Assembly (NCBI RefSeq): GCF_000739815.1
Contig: NZ_BBJJ01000006.1
Location: forward strand, 1-64,000
Length of the DNA stretch: 64,000 nt
Direction: 5' to 3'
DNA from: Paraburkholderia mimosarum LMG 23256 = NBRC 106338
GTDB taxonomy: Bacteria; Pseudomonadota; Gammaproteobacteria; Burkholderiales; Burkholderiaceae
The translations under genes and the position numbers were made by a program. Below the pieces are notes generated by a model. The model saw nothing but the letters and a program-made list of their open reading frames with translations. It made no database searches and had not been told where the DNA came from. Each line of letters opens with the position of its first letter. The first letter of the stretch is position 1. Below, one piece after another: positions 21,680 through 31,426 of the stretch.

Positions 21680-22828
21680 TTACTTGCCGCCCACGCTCTG
21701 CAGCGTCGTCCACTTGCCGTCGACGACCTTGTACAGCGTGATGCCGCCGTTCTTCAGGTCGCCGCGCGTGTCGTACGCGAGGTCCGACGTCGTGACAGCC
21801 GGCATGCTGGTCTTCGCGAGGAACGGCAGATACTTCGCCGGATCCGTCGAGTTGGCCTTCTTCATTGCCGTGAACATCGCCATCGCGCCGTCATAGGCGT
21901 ACGGCGAGTACGTCTGCACGTCTTCGCCGAAGCGCTTCTTGTACTTCTCGACGTAGTCCTTGCCACCCGGCATCTGGTCGAGCGGCAGGCCCGCGAGCGA
22001 AGCCACCGTGCCGTTCGCCGCGTCACCGGCGATCTGCAGGAAAGTCGGCGTGTGCACCATTTCGCCGCCCATCAGCGGAGCCTTGATGCCCAGCGACTTC
22101 ATCTGCTTGACCATCGGCGCGGCCTGCGAATCGGCGCCGCCGAAGTAGACGAGGTCGGGGTTCATCGCCTTCGCCTTCGTCAGGACCGACTTGAAGTCGA
22201 CGGCCTTGTCGTTGGTGTACTCGCGATCGATGATGTTGCCGCCGGCCGCCTTCGCTGCCTTCGAGAACTCGTCGGCGAGACCCTGGCCGTAGGCCGTGCG
22301 GTCATCGATCACGACGATCTTCTTCATGCCGAGGTTCTTCACCGCGAACGTGCCTGCCACCGAACCTTGCTGCGTGTCCGAGGTCATCATGCGGAACGTC
22401 GTCTTGAAGCCTTGCTGCGTGTACTCAGGCGCGGTCGCCATGGCGATCTGCGGGATGCCCGCGTTCGCGTAGATGCGCGAAGCCGGAATCGTCGTGCCCG
22501 AGTTGAAGTGACCGAGCATGCCCTTGATGCCGTCGTCGACGAGCTTCTGCGCGACCGTCGTGCCCGTGCGCGGGTCGGCCTGGTCGTCGGCCGAGTCGAG
22601 CACGAAGCGCACCGGCTTGCCGCCGATCACGGGCTTCGTCGCGTTGATGTCCTCGACGGCGAGCGTGATGCCGTTCTGGAAATCCTTGCCGTAGTGCGCC
22701 TGGGCGCCCGTCATCGGGCCGGCGAAACCCACCTTCACTTCTTCGACTTGCTGTGCGTGCGCAGTCCCCACCAGCGACACGGCCGCAACGAGCGTTGCAC
22801 CTGCCAGCTGCTTCATCGTGTGTTGCAT
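21680..22828 (-). CDS. Branched-chain amino acid ABC transporter binding protein (LivK-type)
   Basis: A 382-residue periplasmic binding protein. The signal peptide is MKQLAGATLVAAVSLVGTAHA, preceded by four residues; mature protein starts QQVEEVKVGFAGPMTG. Type I periplasmic fold signatures (HFNSGTTIPAS, VVIDDRTAYGQGLADEF) match LivJ/LivK proteins. AAGGAG is well spaced for ATG 22828. No permease or ATPase genes adjoin it; it may work with the membrane parts encoded elsewhere, including the two liv operons in this window. It starts 96 bp after the putA stop on the same strand and ends at a shared terminator. Confidence 0.9.
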   Translation of the reverse strand: MQHTMKQLAGATLVAAVSLVGTAHAQQVEEVKVGFAGPMTGAQAHYGKDFQNGITLAVEDINATKPVIGGKPVRFVLDSADDQADPRTGTTVAQKLVDDGIKGMLGHFNSGTTIPASRIYANAGIPQIAMATAPEYTQQGFKTTFRMMTSDTQQGSVAGTFAVKNLGMKKIVVIDDRTAYGQGLADEFSKAAKAAGGNIIDREYTNDKAVDFKSVLTKAKAMNPDLVYFGGADSQAAPMVKQMKSLGIKAPLMGGEMVHTPTFLQIAGDAANGTVASLAGLPLDQMPGGKDYVEKYKKRFGEDVQTYSPYAYDGAMAMFTAMKKANSTDPAKYLPFLAKTSMPAVTTSDLAYDTRGDLKNGGITLYKVVDGKWTTLQSVGGK

Positions 22829-22924
22829 TGCTTCTCCTTGGTACCAGGTATCAAACGAGCGGCTTCGGATTGAATGAGCCTTGCCGCTTCCTTGTCTTGA
22901 GACGACCGACAGTATGGCTGCTGC

Positions 22925-25900
22925 TTAGCCGATCGTCATCAAATTCGCGTTACCGCCTGCTGCGGCCGTATTCACGCTGACCGAACGTTCCGCGAGCAGA
23001 CGTTCGAGCGCGTAATCCTCATCGCCGTTGGCGAGCGCGTGCGCCGCCACGCCCTGGACCGAAACGATCGGGCCGGGACGTTTTGCCACGTCCTTCACGA
23101 GCGCGAGCAGCTCGTCGCTGTCGCCTTCGAAGAGGACGGCGTCGAAGTCGGCGTCCGCCGTCTTCCTGATCGCCACGTGCGCCTTCAGTGGCGCCGGGAG
23201 CGCGTTCACCAGCGCCTCGCCCGCCGCGCCCTGGAACAGCGCGCGGTTGCCCGTTGCGAGCGCAACGGCCAGTTGCGCGCGTGCGCCGGTTGCCGTCGAG
23301 GGCACGCACAGCACCGTGCCGCGCGCCGAAAGCGTGTACGTGTTGCGCTCGCCCGTCGGGCCCGGCAGAACGGCCGTGGCGCCCGCGAGCACGTATTCGA
23401 GGTAGCCTTCGCAGCGTGCCGCGAGTGCGGGCTGGCGCTCGGCAATGAGCCAGTCGCGCAGCGTCGTGAGCGCCGATTGTGCCGACTGCGGTGCGCTCTC
23501 ACCTTGCGGTACGTCGACCACGAGTGCATCGGCGAGCGACTTCGGCAGGCCGGCCGGACGCTTCGCGAGCAGGCGCGAGAGATACAGCGCGCCACCGGCC
23601 TTCGGACCCGTGCCCGAAAGCCCTTCGCCGCCGAACGGCTGCACGCCCACCACCGCGCCGATCACGTTGCGGTTCACGTAGATGTTGCCCACGTGCGCGC
23701 GGCCGACCACGTGCGCGATCGTTTCGTCGATGCGTGTGTGAATGCCGAGCGTGAGGCCATAGCCCGTCGCGCGGATCTGTTCGAGCAGGCGGTCGAGCTG
23801 GCTGCGGCGATAACGCACCACGTGCAGCACCGGGCCGAACACTTCGCGCTTGAGTTCGTCGAGGCTGTCGAGCTCGATGAGCGTCGGCGGCACGAACGTG
23901 CCTTGCGCGCAGCTCTCGGGCATCGGCATCTGCTGGACCGTGCGCCCCTTTTCACGCATGGCGGCGACGTGCGCATCGATGCCGCGCTTCGCGTCGACGT
24001 CGATCACAGGGCCAACGTCAGTCGAGAGGCGGTCGGGGTTGCCCACCGCGAGCTCCTTCATCGCGCCCGTGAGCATCTCGAGCGTGCGGTCGGCCACGTC
24101 GTCCTGCAGGCACAGCACGCGCAGCGCCGAGCAGCGCTGGCCCGCCGAATCGAACGCGCTTTGCAGCACGTCGGCCACCACCTGCTCTGCGAGCGCCGAC
24201 GAATCGACGATCATCGCGTTCTGGCCGCCGGTTTCGGCGATCAGCGGAATCGGGCGGCCTTCCGAATCGAGGCGCTCGGAGAGCGTCTTGTTGATGAGGC
24301 GCGCGACTTCGGTCGAGCCCGTGAACATGACGGCGCGCGTGCGCGCATCGGCGACCAGCGCCGCACCCACGGTTTCGCCGTTGCCCGGCAGCAATTGCAC
24401 CGCGCCCGCCGGCACGCCGGCTTCGCGCAGAATGCGCACCGCTTGCGCCGCGATCAGCGGCGTTTGTTCTGCGGGCTTCGCGAGCACCGTATTGCCAGCG
24501 GCGAGGGCGGCAGCCACCTGGCCCATGAAGATCGCGAGCGGGAAGTTCCACGGGCTGATACACACCACGGGACCGAGCGGGCGATGTGTGTCGTTCGAGA
24601 ACTCCTGGCGGATCTGCGTGGAGTAGTAGCGCAGAAAATCGATCGCTTCGCGAATCTCGGCCACGGCGTTCGGCAGCGACTTGCCCGCTTCGCGCACGAT
24701 CAGGCCCATGAGCGTGTGCATCTGCGCTTCGAGCAGGTCGGCGGCGCGTGCGAGGCAGTCGGCGCGCGCTTCGACGGGCGTTGCCTGCCAGATCGGCGCG
24801 GCGGCCACGGCGTGCGAGAGCGCGGCGCTCACGTGCTCGCTCGTTGCCTCCACAACGGTGCCGACGAGATCGCGATGATCGGCCGGATTGCGCACGTCGC
24901 GCGCGACGCCCGCGATGATTTCGTGGCCTTCGAGCATCGGCGCGGCGCGCCACGGATGATGCGCGCTCGCGAGCAGCGCCGACGAAAGCGACGCGAGGCG
25001 ATGTTCGTTCGAGAGGTCGAGGCCCATCGAGTTGAAGCGCTCCTTGCCGTACAGCTCGCGCGGCAGCGGAATCTTCGCGTGCGGCGCGCCCAGCGGCACG
25101 ACCTTCGCAGCTTCGTCGATGGGGTTCGCGACCAGCTCGGCGACGGGCACGCTTTCATCGGCGATGCGGTTCACGAACGACGTGTTCGCCCCGTTTTCGA
25201 GCAGGCGGCGCACGAGGTACGCGAGCAGCGTTTCATGCGTGCCGACCGGCGCGTAGACGCGGCACGGACGGTTGAGCTTGCCCTGCGAGAGCGGGCCCGT
25301 GACTTCTTCGTACAGCGGCTCGCCCATGCCGTGCAGGCACTGGAATTCGTACTGGCCGGGATAGTAGTTCTGCCCCGCGAGGTGATAGATCGCCGAGAGC
25401 GTGTACGCGTTGTGCGTGGCGAACTGCGGATACACCGCGTCCGGCGCGCCGAGCAGCTTCTTCGCGCAGGCGAGGTACGACACATCGGTGTAGATCTTGC
25501 GCGTGTACACGGGGTAGCCTTCGAGGCCATCGACCTGTGCGCGCTTGATTTCCGTATCCCAGTACGCGCCCTTCACGAGGCGCACCATGATGCGGTGACG
25601 GCTGCGGCGCGCGAGATCGACGATGTAGTCGATCACGAACGGGCAGCGCTTCTGGTAAGCCTGCACCACGAAGCCAATGCCGTTCCAGCCCGCGAGTTCC
25701 GGGTCGAAACACAGCGCTTCGAGCAGGTCGAGCGAGAGTTCGAGGCGGTCGGCTTCTTCGGCGTCGATATTGAGGCCGATGTCATAGCGACGCGCCAGCA
25801 CGGCGAGCGCGCGCACGCGCGGCAGCAGCTCGTTCATCGTGCGTTCCTGCTGCGCGCGCGAATAGCGCGGATGCAGCGCGGAGAGCTTGATCGAGATGCC

Positions 25901-26860
25901 GGGGCCTTCGTAGATGCCGCGGCCGCCCGCGGCCTTGCCGATGGCGTGGATCGCCTGCTCGTACGATGCGTAGTAGCGCTGAGCATCGGCTTCCGTCGTC
26001 GCGGCTTCGCCGAGCATGTCGTACGAGTAGCGGAACCCGCGCGCTTCGAACTTGCGGCTGTTGGCGAGGGCTTCGGAGATCGTCTCGCCCGTGACGAACT
26101 GCTCGCCCATCAAGCGCATCGCCATATCGACGCCCTTGCGGATCAGCGGCTCGCCGCCCTTGCCGATCATGCGCGTGAGCGCCGACGAAAGGCCGGCTTC
26201 GCTGTTCGTCGTGACGAGCTTGCCGGTGATCATGAGGCCCCACGTCGCGGCGTTCACGAACAGCGACGGCGCATGGCCGACGTGCGACTTCCAGTCGCCC
26301 TTGCTGATCTTGTCGCGAATGAGCGCGTCGCGCGTGGCGCGGTCGGGAATACGCAGCAGCGCCTCGGCGAGGCACATCAGCGCGACGCCTTCCTGGCTCG
26401 AAAGCGAGAACTCGTGGATCAGGCCTTCCACGCCCCCGCCCGAGCGCTTAGCGCGCAGCGTTTCCACGAGACGCGTGGCGAGCTTCGTCACGTCGCCGGT
26501 GAGGTTGGCCGGCAGGCGCGCCTCGCCGATCAGGAATGGCACGCATTCCGGCTCCGGGCGGCGGTACGCGGCCGTGATGGCCGCGCGCAGCACCGACTGC
26601 GGTTGCACGTTCTGCGCGAATTCGAGGAACGGGTGCGAGGCGGCTTCGTCGTCGTCGGAGTTAGCGCCATCGGCGAGATCGGTTGCGCCGACGTGGCCAT
26701 TGAGTTCCGGCGGCAACTGACCGTGCTCGATTTTCTCGAGATAGGCAAAGATGGCTTGCTTGATGAGCCAGTGCGGCGTGCGCTCGAGCCGCGTGGCGGC
26801 GTCCTTCAGGCGGGAGCGGAGGAGATCGTCGACCTTGACGCCAAGTGTGGTGCTAGCCAT
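22925..26860 (-). CDS. putA: Trifunctional proline utilisation protein PutA
   Basis: A 1311-residue protein combining a repressor and two enzymes. Residues 1-47 form a ribbon-helix-helix DNA-binding domain (TTLGVKVDDLLRSRLKDAA). The proline dehydrogenase barrel follows (about 180-500; SIKLSALHPRYSRAQ, RLVKGAYWD, ATHNAYTLS). Next is the P5C dehydrogenase (about 560-1060), with VCISPWNFPLAIF, ETGGQNAM and catalytic C910 in SAGQRCSAL. A C-terminal ALDH-superfamily-like domain completes it. It oxidises proline to glutamate with substrate channelling, moving between DNA and membrane with redox state. ATG 26860 has AAGGAA; an upstream in-frame start adds 27 residues without homology. Likely autorepressed through the GTTGCA dyad upstream. 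Confidence 0.97.
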   Translation of the reverse strand: MASTTLGVKVDDLLRSRLKDAATRLERTPHWLIKQAIFAYLEKIEHGQLPPELNGHVGATDLADGANSDDDEAASHPFLEFAQNVQPQSVLRAAITAAYRRPEPECVPFLIGEARLPANLTGDVTKLATRLVETLRAKRSGGGVEGLIHEFSLSSQEGVALMCLAEALLRIPDRATRDALIRDKISKGDWKSHVGHAPSLFVNAATWGLMITGKLVTTNSEAGLSSALTRMIGKGGEPLIRKGVDMAMRLMGEQFVTGETISEALANSRKFEARGFRYSYDMLGEAATTEADAQRYYASYEQAIHAIGKAAGGRGIYEGPGISIKLSALHPRYSRAQQERTMNELLPRVRALAVLARRYDIGLNIDAEEADRLELSLDLLEALCFDPELAGWNGIGFVVQAYQKRCPFVIDYIVDLARRSRHRIMVRLVKGAYWDTEIKRAQVDGLEGYPVYTRKIYTDVSYLACAKKLLGAPDAVYPQFATHNAYTLSAIYHLAGQNYYPGQYEFQCLHGMGEPLYEEVTGPLSQGKLNRPCRVYAPVGTHETLLAYLVRRLLENGANTSFVNRIADESVPVAELVANPIDEAAKVVPLGAPHAKIPLPRELYGKERFNSMGLDLSNEHRLASLSSALLASAHHPWRAAPMLEGHEIIAGVARDVRNPADHRDLVGTVVEATSEHVSAALSHAVAAAPIWQATPVEARADCLARAADLLEAQMHTLMGLIVREAGKSLPNAVAEIREAIDFLRYYSTQIRQEFSNDTHRPLGPVVCISPWNFPLAIFMGQVAAALAAGNTVLAKPAEQTPLIAAQAVRILREAGVPAGAVQLLPGNGETVGAALVADARTRAVMFTGSTEVARLINKTLSERLDSEGRPIPLIAETGGQNAMIVDSSALAEQVVADVLQSAFDSAGQRCSALRVLCLQDDVADRTLEMLTGAMKELAVGNPDRLSTDVGPVIDVDAKRGIDAHVAAMREKGRTVQQMPMPESCAQGTFVPPTLIELDSLDELKREVFGPVLHVVRYRRSQLDRLLEQIRATGYGLTLGIHTRIDETIAHVVGRAHVGNIYVNRNVIGAVVGVQPFGGEGLSGTGPKAGGALYLSRLLAKRPAGLPKSLADALVVDVPQGESAPQSAQSALTTLRDWLIAERQPALAARCEGYLEYVLAGATAVLPGPTGERNTYTLSARGTVLCVPSTATGARAQLAVALATGNRALFQGAAGEALVNALPAPLKAHVAIRKTADADFDAVLFEGDSDELLALVKDVAKRPGPIVSVQGVAAHALANGDEDYALERLLAERSVSVNTAAAGGNANLMTIG

Positions 26861-26934
26861 GGTTCCTTCGTATGCCGGCTCAACGCACCGGCGGTGACTA
26901 AAAAGTTGGCGAATCGTAACCCTACAATTAAAAA

Positions 26935-26965
26935 GGTGCAACCACTCTCCGAGTATGGTTGCACC
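26935..26965. promoter_or_regulatory. Probable PutA operator (inverted GTTGCA pair)
   Basis: GGTGCAACC (26935-26943) and GGTTGCACC (26957-26965) are perfect 9-bp inverted repeats with a 13-bp spacer. Each contains GTTGCA in one orientation, the core bound by the E. coli PutA ribbon-helix-helix domain. They lie 75-105 bp upstream of the putA start and about 190 bp before the divergent small gene. Confidence 0.65.
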
Positions 26966-27150
26966 CTCTGCGAAGCCTTGCGGAGCCTGGCTTCGCGGCT
27001 GATGGCCGTCCGCTGGGCCGCCCCGGTTGCGCTCGGTATTTTCCCTGGTCGCGCAACACGCTGGACAACCCTAATCGATTCCGCAGCCGTGCCGTTATAC
27101 AAACAGAGCGGGGGTTGTTGGTCACAAGAAATAGCGTAGGGACCGGAAAA

Positions 27151-27300
27151 ATGGAAAAGCTGCTGGTGATTGCGGGAATCTGGACCATGTGCGCCCTGTG
27201 CGCCGTGTTTTTCATCCGCGGCGCGACAGCGCCCGACGAGCGCCGCATGAACTTGAAGCGAGCGGCGCGCAGCGAGGTGGCAGATACGGTCGGCAACTGA
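27151..27300 (+). CDS. Small membrane protein, 49 residues, function unknown
   Basis: The 49-residue product starts MEKLLVIAGIWTMCALCAV and has one membrane helix (about residues 4-23) followed by a polar, basic C-terminal tail (RGATAPDERRMNLKRAARSE). A longer in-frame start upstream would overlap the putA control region and looks non-coding. It is divergent from putA and convergent with priA. I do not recognise a characterised family; the short-tail single-helix plan suits an accessory subunit or regulator of a membrane complex, which is speculation. Confidence 0.6.
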   Translation: MEKLLVIAGIWTMCALCAVFFIRGATAPDERRMNLKRAARSEVADTVGN

Positions 27301-27387
27301 AGTAGCACGGCGGGTTGTTTCGATGCCCCGTGGCCGCGGTTTTGGGCCATGGCGGCTTCGTCTGCGCTCGCGCGTTGCGGGGCCCGC

Positions 27388-27502
27388 GGCCCGACCTGGC
27401 GCGGCGGGACTGATCGCGGCTCGTCTGATCGTGGCCCGACCGATCGCGGCCGGACTTGGCGCGGCCGGACCGAGCGCGGCCCGACGGATCGCGGCCCGCT
27501 AG
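27388..27502. repeat. 15-bp minisatellite abutting the priA stop codon
   Basis: Seven imperfect copies of a 15-bp unit, consensus GGCCCGACNGATCGC, run from 27388 to 27492, with a partial copy (27493-27502) that includes the priA stop codon (27499-27501). Read on the minus strand the array is the immediate 3' flank of priA. Confidence 0.85.
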
Positions 27503-29763
27503 ATATCCAGCGGGTCGACTTCGAGATTCCAGCGCAGCACGCCACGCAATGCGCGCAGCGCGGGTTGCCACGCGTGCAGCGTTGCCTGTAGCGCGGCCCG
27601 CGACTGGCTCTCCACCAGGAGTTGCGCGCGATGCACGTTCATCACCTTCACGATGGTGAGCGGCACCGCATCGTAAGCCGTCACGCGCTGCGCGGCGGGA
27701 ATCGCCGCGAGCGCGTCGGCAGCCTGGGCCAGGAACGCCAGCGCGGCCTCCAGCGTGCGCCCTTCGGCGCGCAACAGCGCCTGATACACGAACGGCGGCA
27801 GGTGCGCATCGCGCCGCTCGCCTAGCTGCGCATTCGCAAAACCCACATAGTCCTGGCGTGCCAGCGCGTGATAGAGCGCATGGCGCGGATAGCGCGTTTG
27901 CACGAGCACCTCGCCCGGCAGGCCCGCGCGCCCGGCCCGGCCGCTCACCTGCATCAGCTGCGCGAACAGCCGCTCGCTCGCCCGGAAATCGTGCGAAAAG
28001 AGCGCATTGTCGGCGTTCAGCACGCCAACGAGCGACACGCGCTGGAAGTCGTGCCCCTTGGCGATCATCTGCGTGCCGACCAGGATATCGACGTCGCCCG
28101 CGTGCACGTCGGAGAACAGCGCCTGCGCACTGCCCTTGCGGCGCGTGCTGTCGGCGTCGATGCGCAGGACGCGCGCGCCCGGCACCGCGCTCGCGAGCGC
28201 TTCCTCGATGCGCTGCGTGCCGCGCCCCATCGGCGCAATGTCGACGTTGCCGCACTCGGGGCACGAACGTGGAATACGCGATTCCCAGCCGCAGTGGTGG
28301 CAACGCAGCGCGCGCTCCGGCTTGTGGAGCACGACGTAGGCGCTGCAACGCGGGCAGCCTGCCACCCACCCGCAGGCGTCGCAGGCGAGCGTGGGTGCAT
28401 AGCCGCGCCGGTTCAGGAACACGAGACTTTGCTCGCCACGCTCGAGACGCGCCTTCATCGCCGCGACCAGCGGCCCGGAAAGCCCTTCGAACGAGGCGCG
28501 CCCGCGCCGCCGCTCCTCTTCGAGATCGATGAGCTTGACGGTCGGCAGCACCGCGTCGGCAATCGCGCGGCGCGACAGTGTAAGCCGCGTGTAGCGGCCC
28601 TGCTCGGCCTGCCACCAGCTTTCGAGCGACGGCGTGGCCGAGCCCAGTACGACCGGCACGCCGAGCTGCTTCGCGCGCCAAACGGCCAGGTCTCGGGCCG
28701 AATAGCGCAGCCCCTCCTGCTGCTTGTACGCGGGGTCGTGCTCCTCATCGATCACGAGCATCGCGAGGCGCGGCAGCGAAGCGAGCACCGCGAGCCGCGT
28801 GCCGAGCACGATGCGCGCGCGGCCCGTGTGCGCCGCGAGCCAGTTGCGGGCGCGCTCGCCTTCGGCCAGCCCGCTGTGGAGCGTGACGATCGCATCGTCG
28901 GCCAGCGTGGCGGCGAAGCGCGTGCGAAAGGCGGCCTCGAACTGCGGCGTCAGATTGATCTCGGGCACGAGCACGAGCGCCTGGGCTCCCGGGTCGCGTT
29001 CGAGCAGCGCCGCGAGCGCGCGCAGATACACCTCGGTCTTGCCGCTGCCCGTCACCCCATGCAGCAGGAACGGCGCAAAGCCGCTCGCCGCGCCGATGGC
29101 GTCGACGGCTTCGGCCTGCTCGTCGCTCAGACGGGGCACGTCGGCGCCTGCATCGTCCGAAATGCGGCGCGGCTCGTTGCGGGGCACACTTGCGTCCGCG
29201 CCGAATTCGATGCGCTGGTGCTCTACCCAGCCCGACTCGCACCAGGCGTCGAGTGTCGCTATCGCCTTGGGGTGCAGCGAACGCGCCTCGGCCGCGTCGA
29301 GTTCGCCCGCCTCGACGAGCGCCTCGGCGAGCCTGCGCAGCGCCTGGGCGCGCGCGGGCAAGGCTTCGGGCAGCGCGGCGCGCCCTTCTGGCAACAAGCG
29401 GTAGCGCTCTTCGGGCGCCAGGAGGCGCGCCCAGCGCGAGGGATCACGGAGCGCCTGCGGCAGCGCCGGCAACGCGACTTCGCCGAGTCCGCGCTGATAG
29501 TAGTCGGCGGCAAAGCCAGCCAGCGCGAGCCATTGCGCCGAAAGCGGCGGGCAGGCGGCGCATACCGCGCTCACGTCGCGCAGCTTGTTGGCCGGCACGT
29601 CGCTGTGAGCATTCACTTCGCAGATGAGGCCCACCGCGTCGCGCCGCCCGAACGGCACCCGCACGAGCATGCCCGGTTCGGGCGTGCTGTCGAGCCCGTA
29701 GCGATAGTCGTAGAGCGCATCCAGCGGATGATCCAACGCCACCCGCACGTACCGTCCCGTCAT
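27499..29763 (-). CDS. priA: Primosomal protein N' / replication restart helicase PriA
   Basis: A 754-residue superfamily 2 helicase that recognises stalled forks and reloads the replisome. The N-terminal 3'-DNA-binding domain starts YVRVALDHPLDALYDYRY. Walker A lies in LLHGVTGSGKTEVYL, and motif II is VIDEEHD. The zinc region has four CxxC pairs (CDACGW, CPRCSA, CHHCGW, CPECGN). Motif V/VI segments (LVGTQMIAKGHDF, QVSGRAGR) follow. ATG 29763 is the homologous start; a longer frame adds 12 residues. Its stop codon abuts a 15-bp minisatellite. Confidence 0.96.
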   Translation of the reverse strand: MTGRYVRVALDHPLDALYDYRYGLDSTPEPGMLVRVPFGRRDAVGLICEVNAHSDVPANKLRDVSAVCAACPPLSAQWLALAGFAADYYQRGLGEVALPALPQALRDPSRWARLLAPEERYRLLPEGRAALPEALPARAQALRRLAEALVEAGELDAAEARSLHPKAIATLDAWCESGWVEHQRIEFGADASVPRNEPRRISDDAGADVPRLSDEQAEAVDAIGAASGFAPFLLHGVTGSGKTEVYLRALAALLERDPGAQALVLVPEINLTPQFEAAFRTRFAATLADDAIVTLHSGLAEGERARNWLAAHTGRARIVLGTRLAVLASLPRLAMLVIDEEHDPAYKQQEGLRYSARDLAVWRAKQLGVPVVLGSATPSLESWWQAEQGRYTRLTLSRRAIADAVLPTVKLIDLEEERRRGRASFEGLSGPLVAAMKARLERGEQSLVFLNRRGYAPTLACDACGWVAGCPRCSAYVVLHKPERALRCHHCGWESRIPRSCPECGNVDIAPMGRGTQRIEEALASAVPGARVLRIDADSTRRKGSAQALFSDVHAGDVDILVGTQMIAKGHDFQRVSLVGVLNADNALFSHDFRASERLFAQLMQVSGRAGRAGLPGEVLVQTRYPRHALYHALARQDYVGFANAQLGERRDAHLPPFVYQALLRAEGRTLEAALAFLAQAADALAAIPAAQRVTAYDAVPLTIVKVMNVHRAQLLVESQSRAALQATLHAWQPALRALRGVLRWNLEVDPLDI

Positions 29764-30180
29764 CCCCGACTCCCAGGGAAGTTCCGTACGCCACCGCACA
29801 GATACGCCAACCTAAAGTAATACTTTAAATTTCGCGCTAAGTTTTGGATTCCGCAGAACAATCGCGCCCCCGAATCTGCGCCTGTGGATAACTTTGTTGA
29901 GAACTCGCCGGGCGCCGCCGCGGTGCGCCGGCGCGGGGCCGTTATGTGCGATACCGCACAGAGCGCCGTGGAGCGGCGAAAGCCTTGTCTGTCAAGGGTC
30001 TGATTGATCCAGCCCAAGGCTGGGCGACCACCTGCGACAACCTTTCGCTCTTGCGCGCCGCAACGTGGCAAGTGTGCATAAGTCAAGTCTTGACAGGACC
30101 GCAATGGCGTCTGGATGGACTCCGGGGGCCGGTCTTACCCTGATGCCGGGAGCCCAGCCCGCTGCAGCGCAACAAAACCG
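29764..30180. other. Intergenic region upstream of priA, rich in short dyads
   Basis: No gene is visible in this 417-bp gap. It holds a perfect DnaA box TGTGGATAA (29883-29891) and several short perfect dyads: TGTGCG/CGCACA (29945-29950, 29955-29960), CCTTG/CAAGG (29983-29987, 29993-29997) and GTCAAG-T-CTTGAC (30082-30094). It should contain the priA promoter. An A+T-rich patch (about 29812-29832) precedes the priA start. Confidence 0.5.
29883..29891 (-). promoter_or_regulatory. Consensus DnaA box
   Basis: TGTGGATAA is the complement of the perfect DnaA box TTATCCACA. It lies 120 bp upstream of priA. A single box is not an origin but could bind or titrate DnaA. Confidence 0.45.
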
Positions 30181-31272
30181 TCATGCGCAGGCCGCGCGAA
30201 TCGCGCGGCTGTGCCGGTGCACTTCGTCCACGAGTTCGGCCACATTTTCGGGAGGCGTGAACTGCGAGATGCCATGGCCGAGGTTGAACACATGGCCGGG
30301 GTGCGCGCCAAAGCTGTCCAGGACCGCGCGCGCCTGCTCGCGAATCGCAGCCGGCGAGGCGAAGAGCACCGTCGGATCCAGGTTGCCCTGGAGCGCCACG
30401 CGATTGCCCACGCGCTCGCGCGCACGGCCCAGATTGACGGTCCAGTCGAGACCGACCGCATCCACGCCCGTATTCGCGATTTCGTCGAGCCAGAGCCCCC
30501 CGCCCTTCGTGAACGTGATCACGGGCACGCGCTCGCCGTCGTGCTCGCGCTTGAGTTGCGCCACGACATGCGCGATGTACGCGAGCGAAAAGCGCTGGTA
30601 GGCACCGTCGGCGAGCGCGCCGCCCCAGGTGTCGAAAATCATCACGGCCTGCGCGCCGGCTTCGATCTGCGCGTTCAGGTAGGCCGCCACGGCCTGCGCG
30701 TTGACTTCGAGAATGCGCTGCATGAGGTCCGGCCGCGCGTACATCATCGATTTGACCGTACGGAAGTCGTCCGAGCCGCCGCCCTCGACCATGTAGCAGG
30801 CGAGCGTCCACGGGCTGCCGGAGAAACCGATGAGTGGCACGCGCTGGCGTCCATCCGCGTTGGTCAGCGCGCGGCGGATCTCGCGCACCGCGTCCGTCAC
30901 GTAGCCGAGCGTCTCGCCGATATCGGGCACCGCGAGACGCGCCACGTCTTCTTCGGTGCGCACGGGATGCGCGAACTTCGGCCCTTCGCCGGCCTGGAAC
31001 GAGAGGCCGAGGCCCATCGCATCGGGAACGGTGAGGATGTCGGAGAACAGGATTGCGGCGTCGAGCGGATAGCGCTCGAGCGGCTGCAGCGTGACCTCGG
31101 TCGCGTAGTCGGGATGCTTCGCGAGACCGAGGAAGCTGCCCGCGCGGCTGCGCGTGGCGTTGTACTCCGGCAGATAACGGCCAGCCTGGCGCATCAGCCA
31201 GATCGGCGTGTACTCGGTCGGCTGGCGCAGCAACGCGCGCAGGAAAGTGTCGTTCAGGAGAGTGTGGGCCAC
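30181..31272 (-). CDS. hemE: Uroporphyrinogen decarboxylase
   Basis: A 363-residue enzyme (EC 4.1.1.37) that removes four acetate carboxyls from uroporphyrinogen III to give coproporphyrinogen III in haem synthesis. The signatures [51 protein letters not shown] and IFDTWGGAL are all present. I placed the start at the GTG at 31272 (AHTLLNDTF follows), giving the usual length; a TTG at 31311 would add 13 unlike residues. It stands alone between priA and a divergent PheC-like gene. Confidence 0.95.
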   Translation of the reverse strand: MAHTLLNDTFLRALLRQPTEYTPIWLMRQAGRYLPEYNATRSRAGSFLGLAKHPDYATEVTLQPLERYPLDAAILFSDILTVPDAMGLGLSFQAGEGPKFAHPVRTEEDVARLAVPDIGETLGYVTDAVREIRRALTNADGRQRVPLIGFSGSPWTLACYMVEGGGSDDFRTVKSMMYARPDLMQRILEVNAQAVAAYLNAQIEAGAQAVMIFDTWGGALADGAYQRFSLAYIAHVVAQLKREHDGERVPVITFTKGGGLWLDEIANTGVDAVGLDWTVNLGRARERVGNRVALQGNLDPTVLFASPAAIREQARAVLDSFGAHPGHVFNLGHGISQFTPPENVAELVDEVHRHSRAIRAACA

Positions 31273-31417
31273 GGGCGGATTGCGCGAAGTCGCGCCAAGG
31301 TTCGGAAGCAAGCGGCCATTTTACCGGAGCGGCCGCGGCGCCACGCCGCCGACGCGCGCAATCGGCAAGCGAAACGCCACTGAACGATAGAACCTGCATA
31401 CCCAGGTAAGACCGGGC

Positions 31418-31426
31418 TTATCCACA
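31418..31426 (+). promoter_or_regulatory. Consensus DnaA box
   Basis: A perfect TTATCCACA lies in the 222-bp gap between hemE and the PheC-like gene, 1.5 kb from the other perfect box upstream of priA. It may regulate either divergent gene or bind DnaA. Confidence 0.45.

Noticed and set aside
23039-27139. A 1366-codon open frame on the plus strand opposite putA
   Set aside because: Its translation is Arg/His/Ala-rich with no domain, and it mirrors GC-biased putA codons. PutA on the other strand has complete family domains.
27388-27502. CRISPR-like array
   Set aside because: Units are contiguous 15-bp imperfect repeats without unique spacers, so this is a minisatellite.
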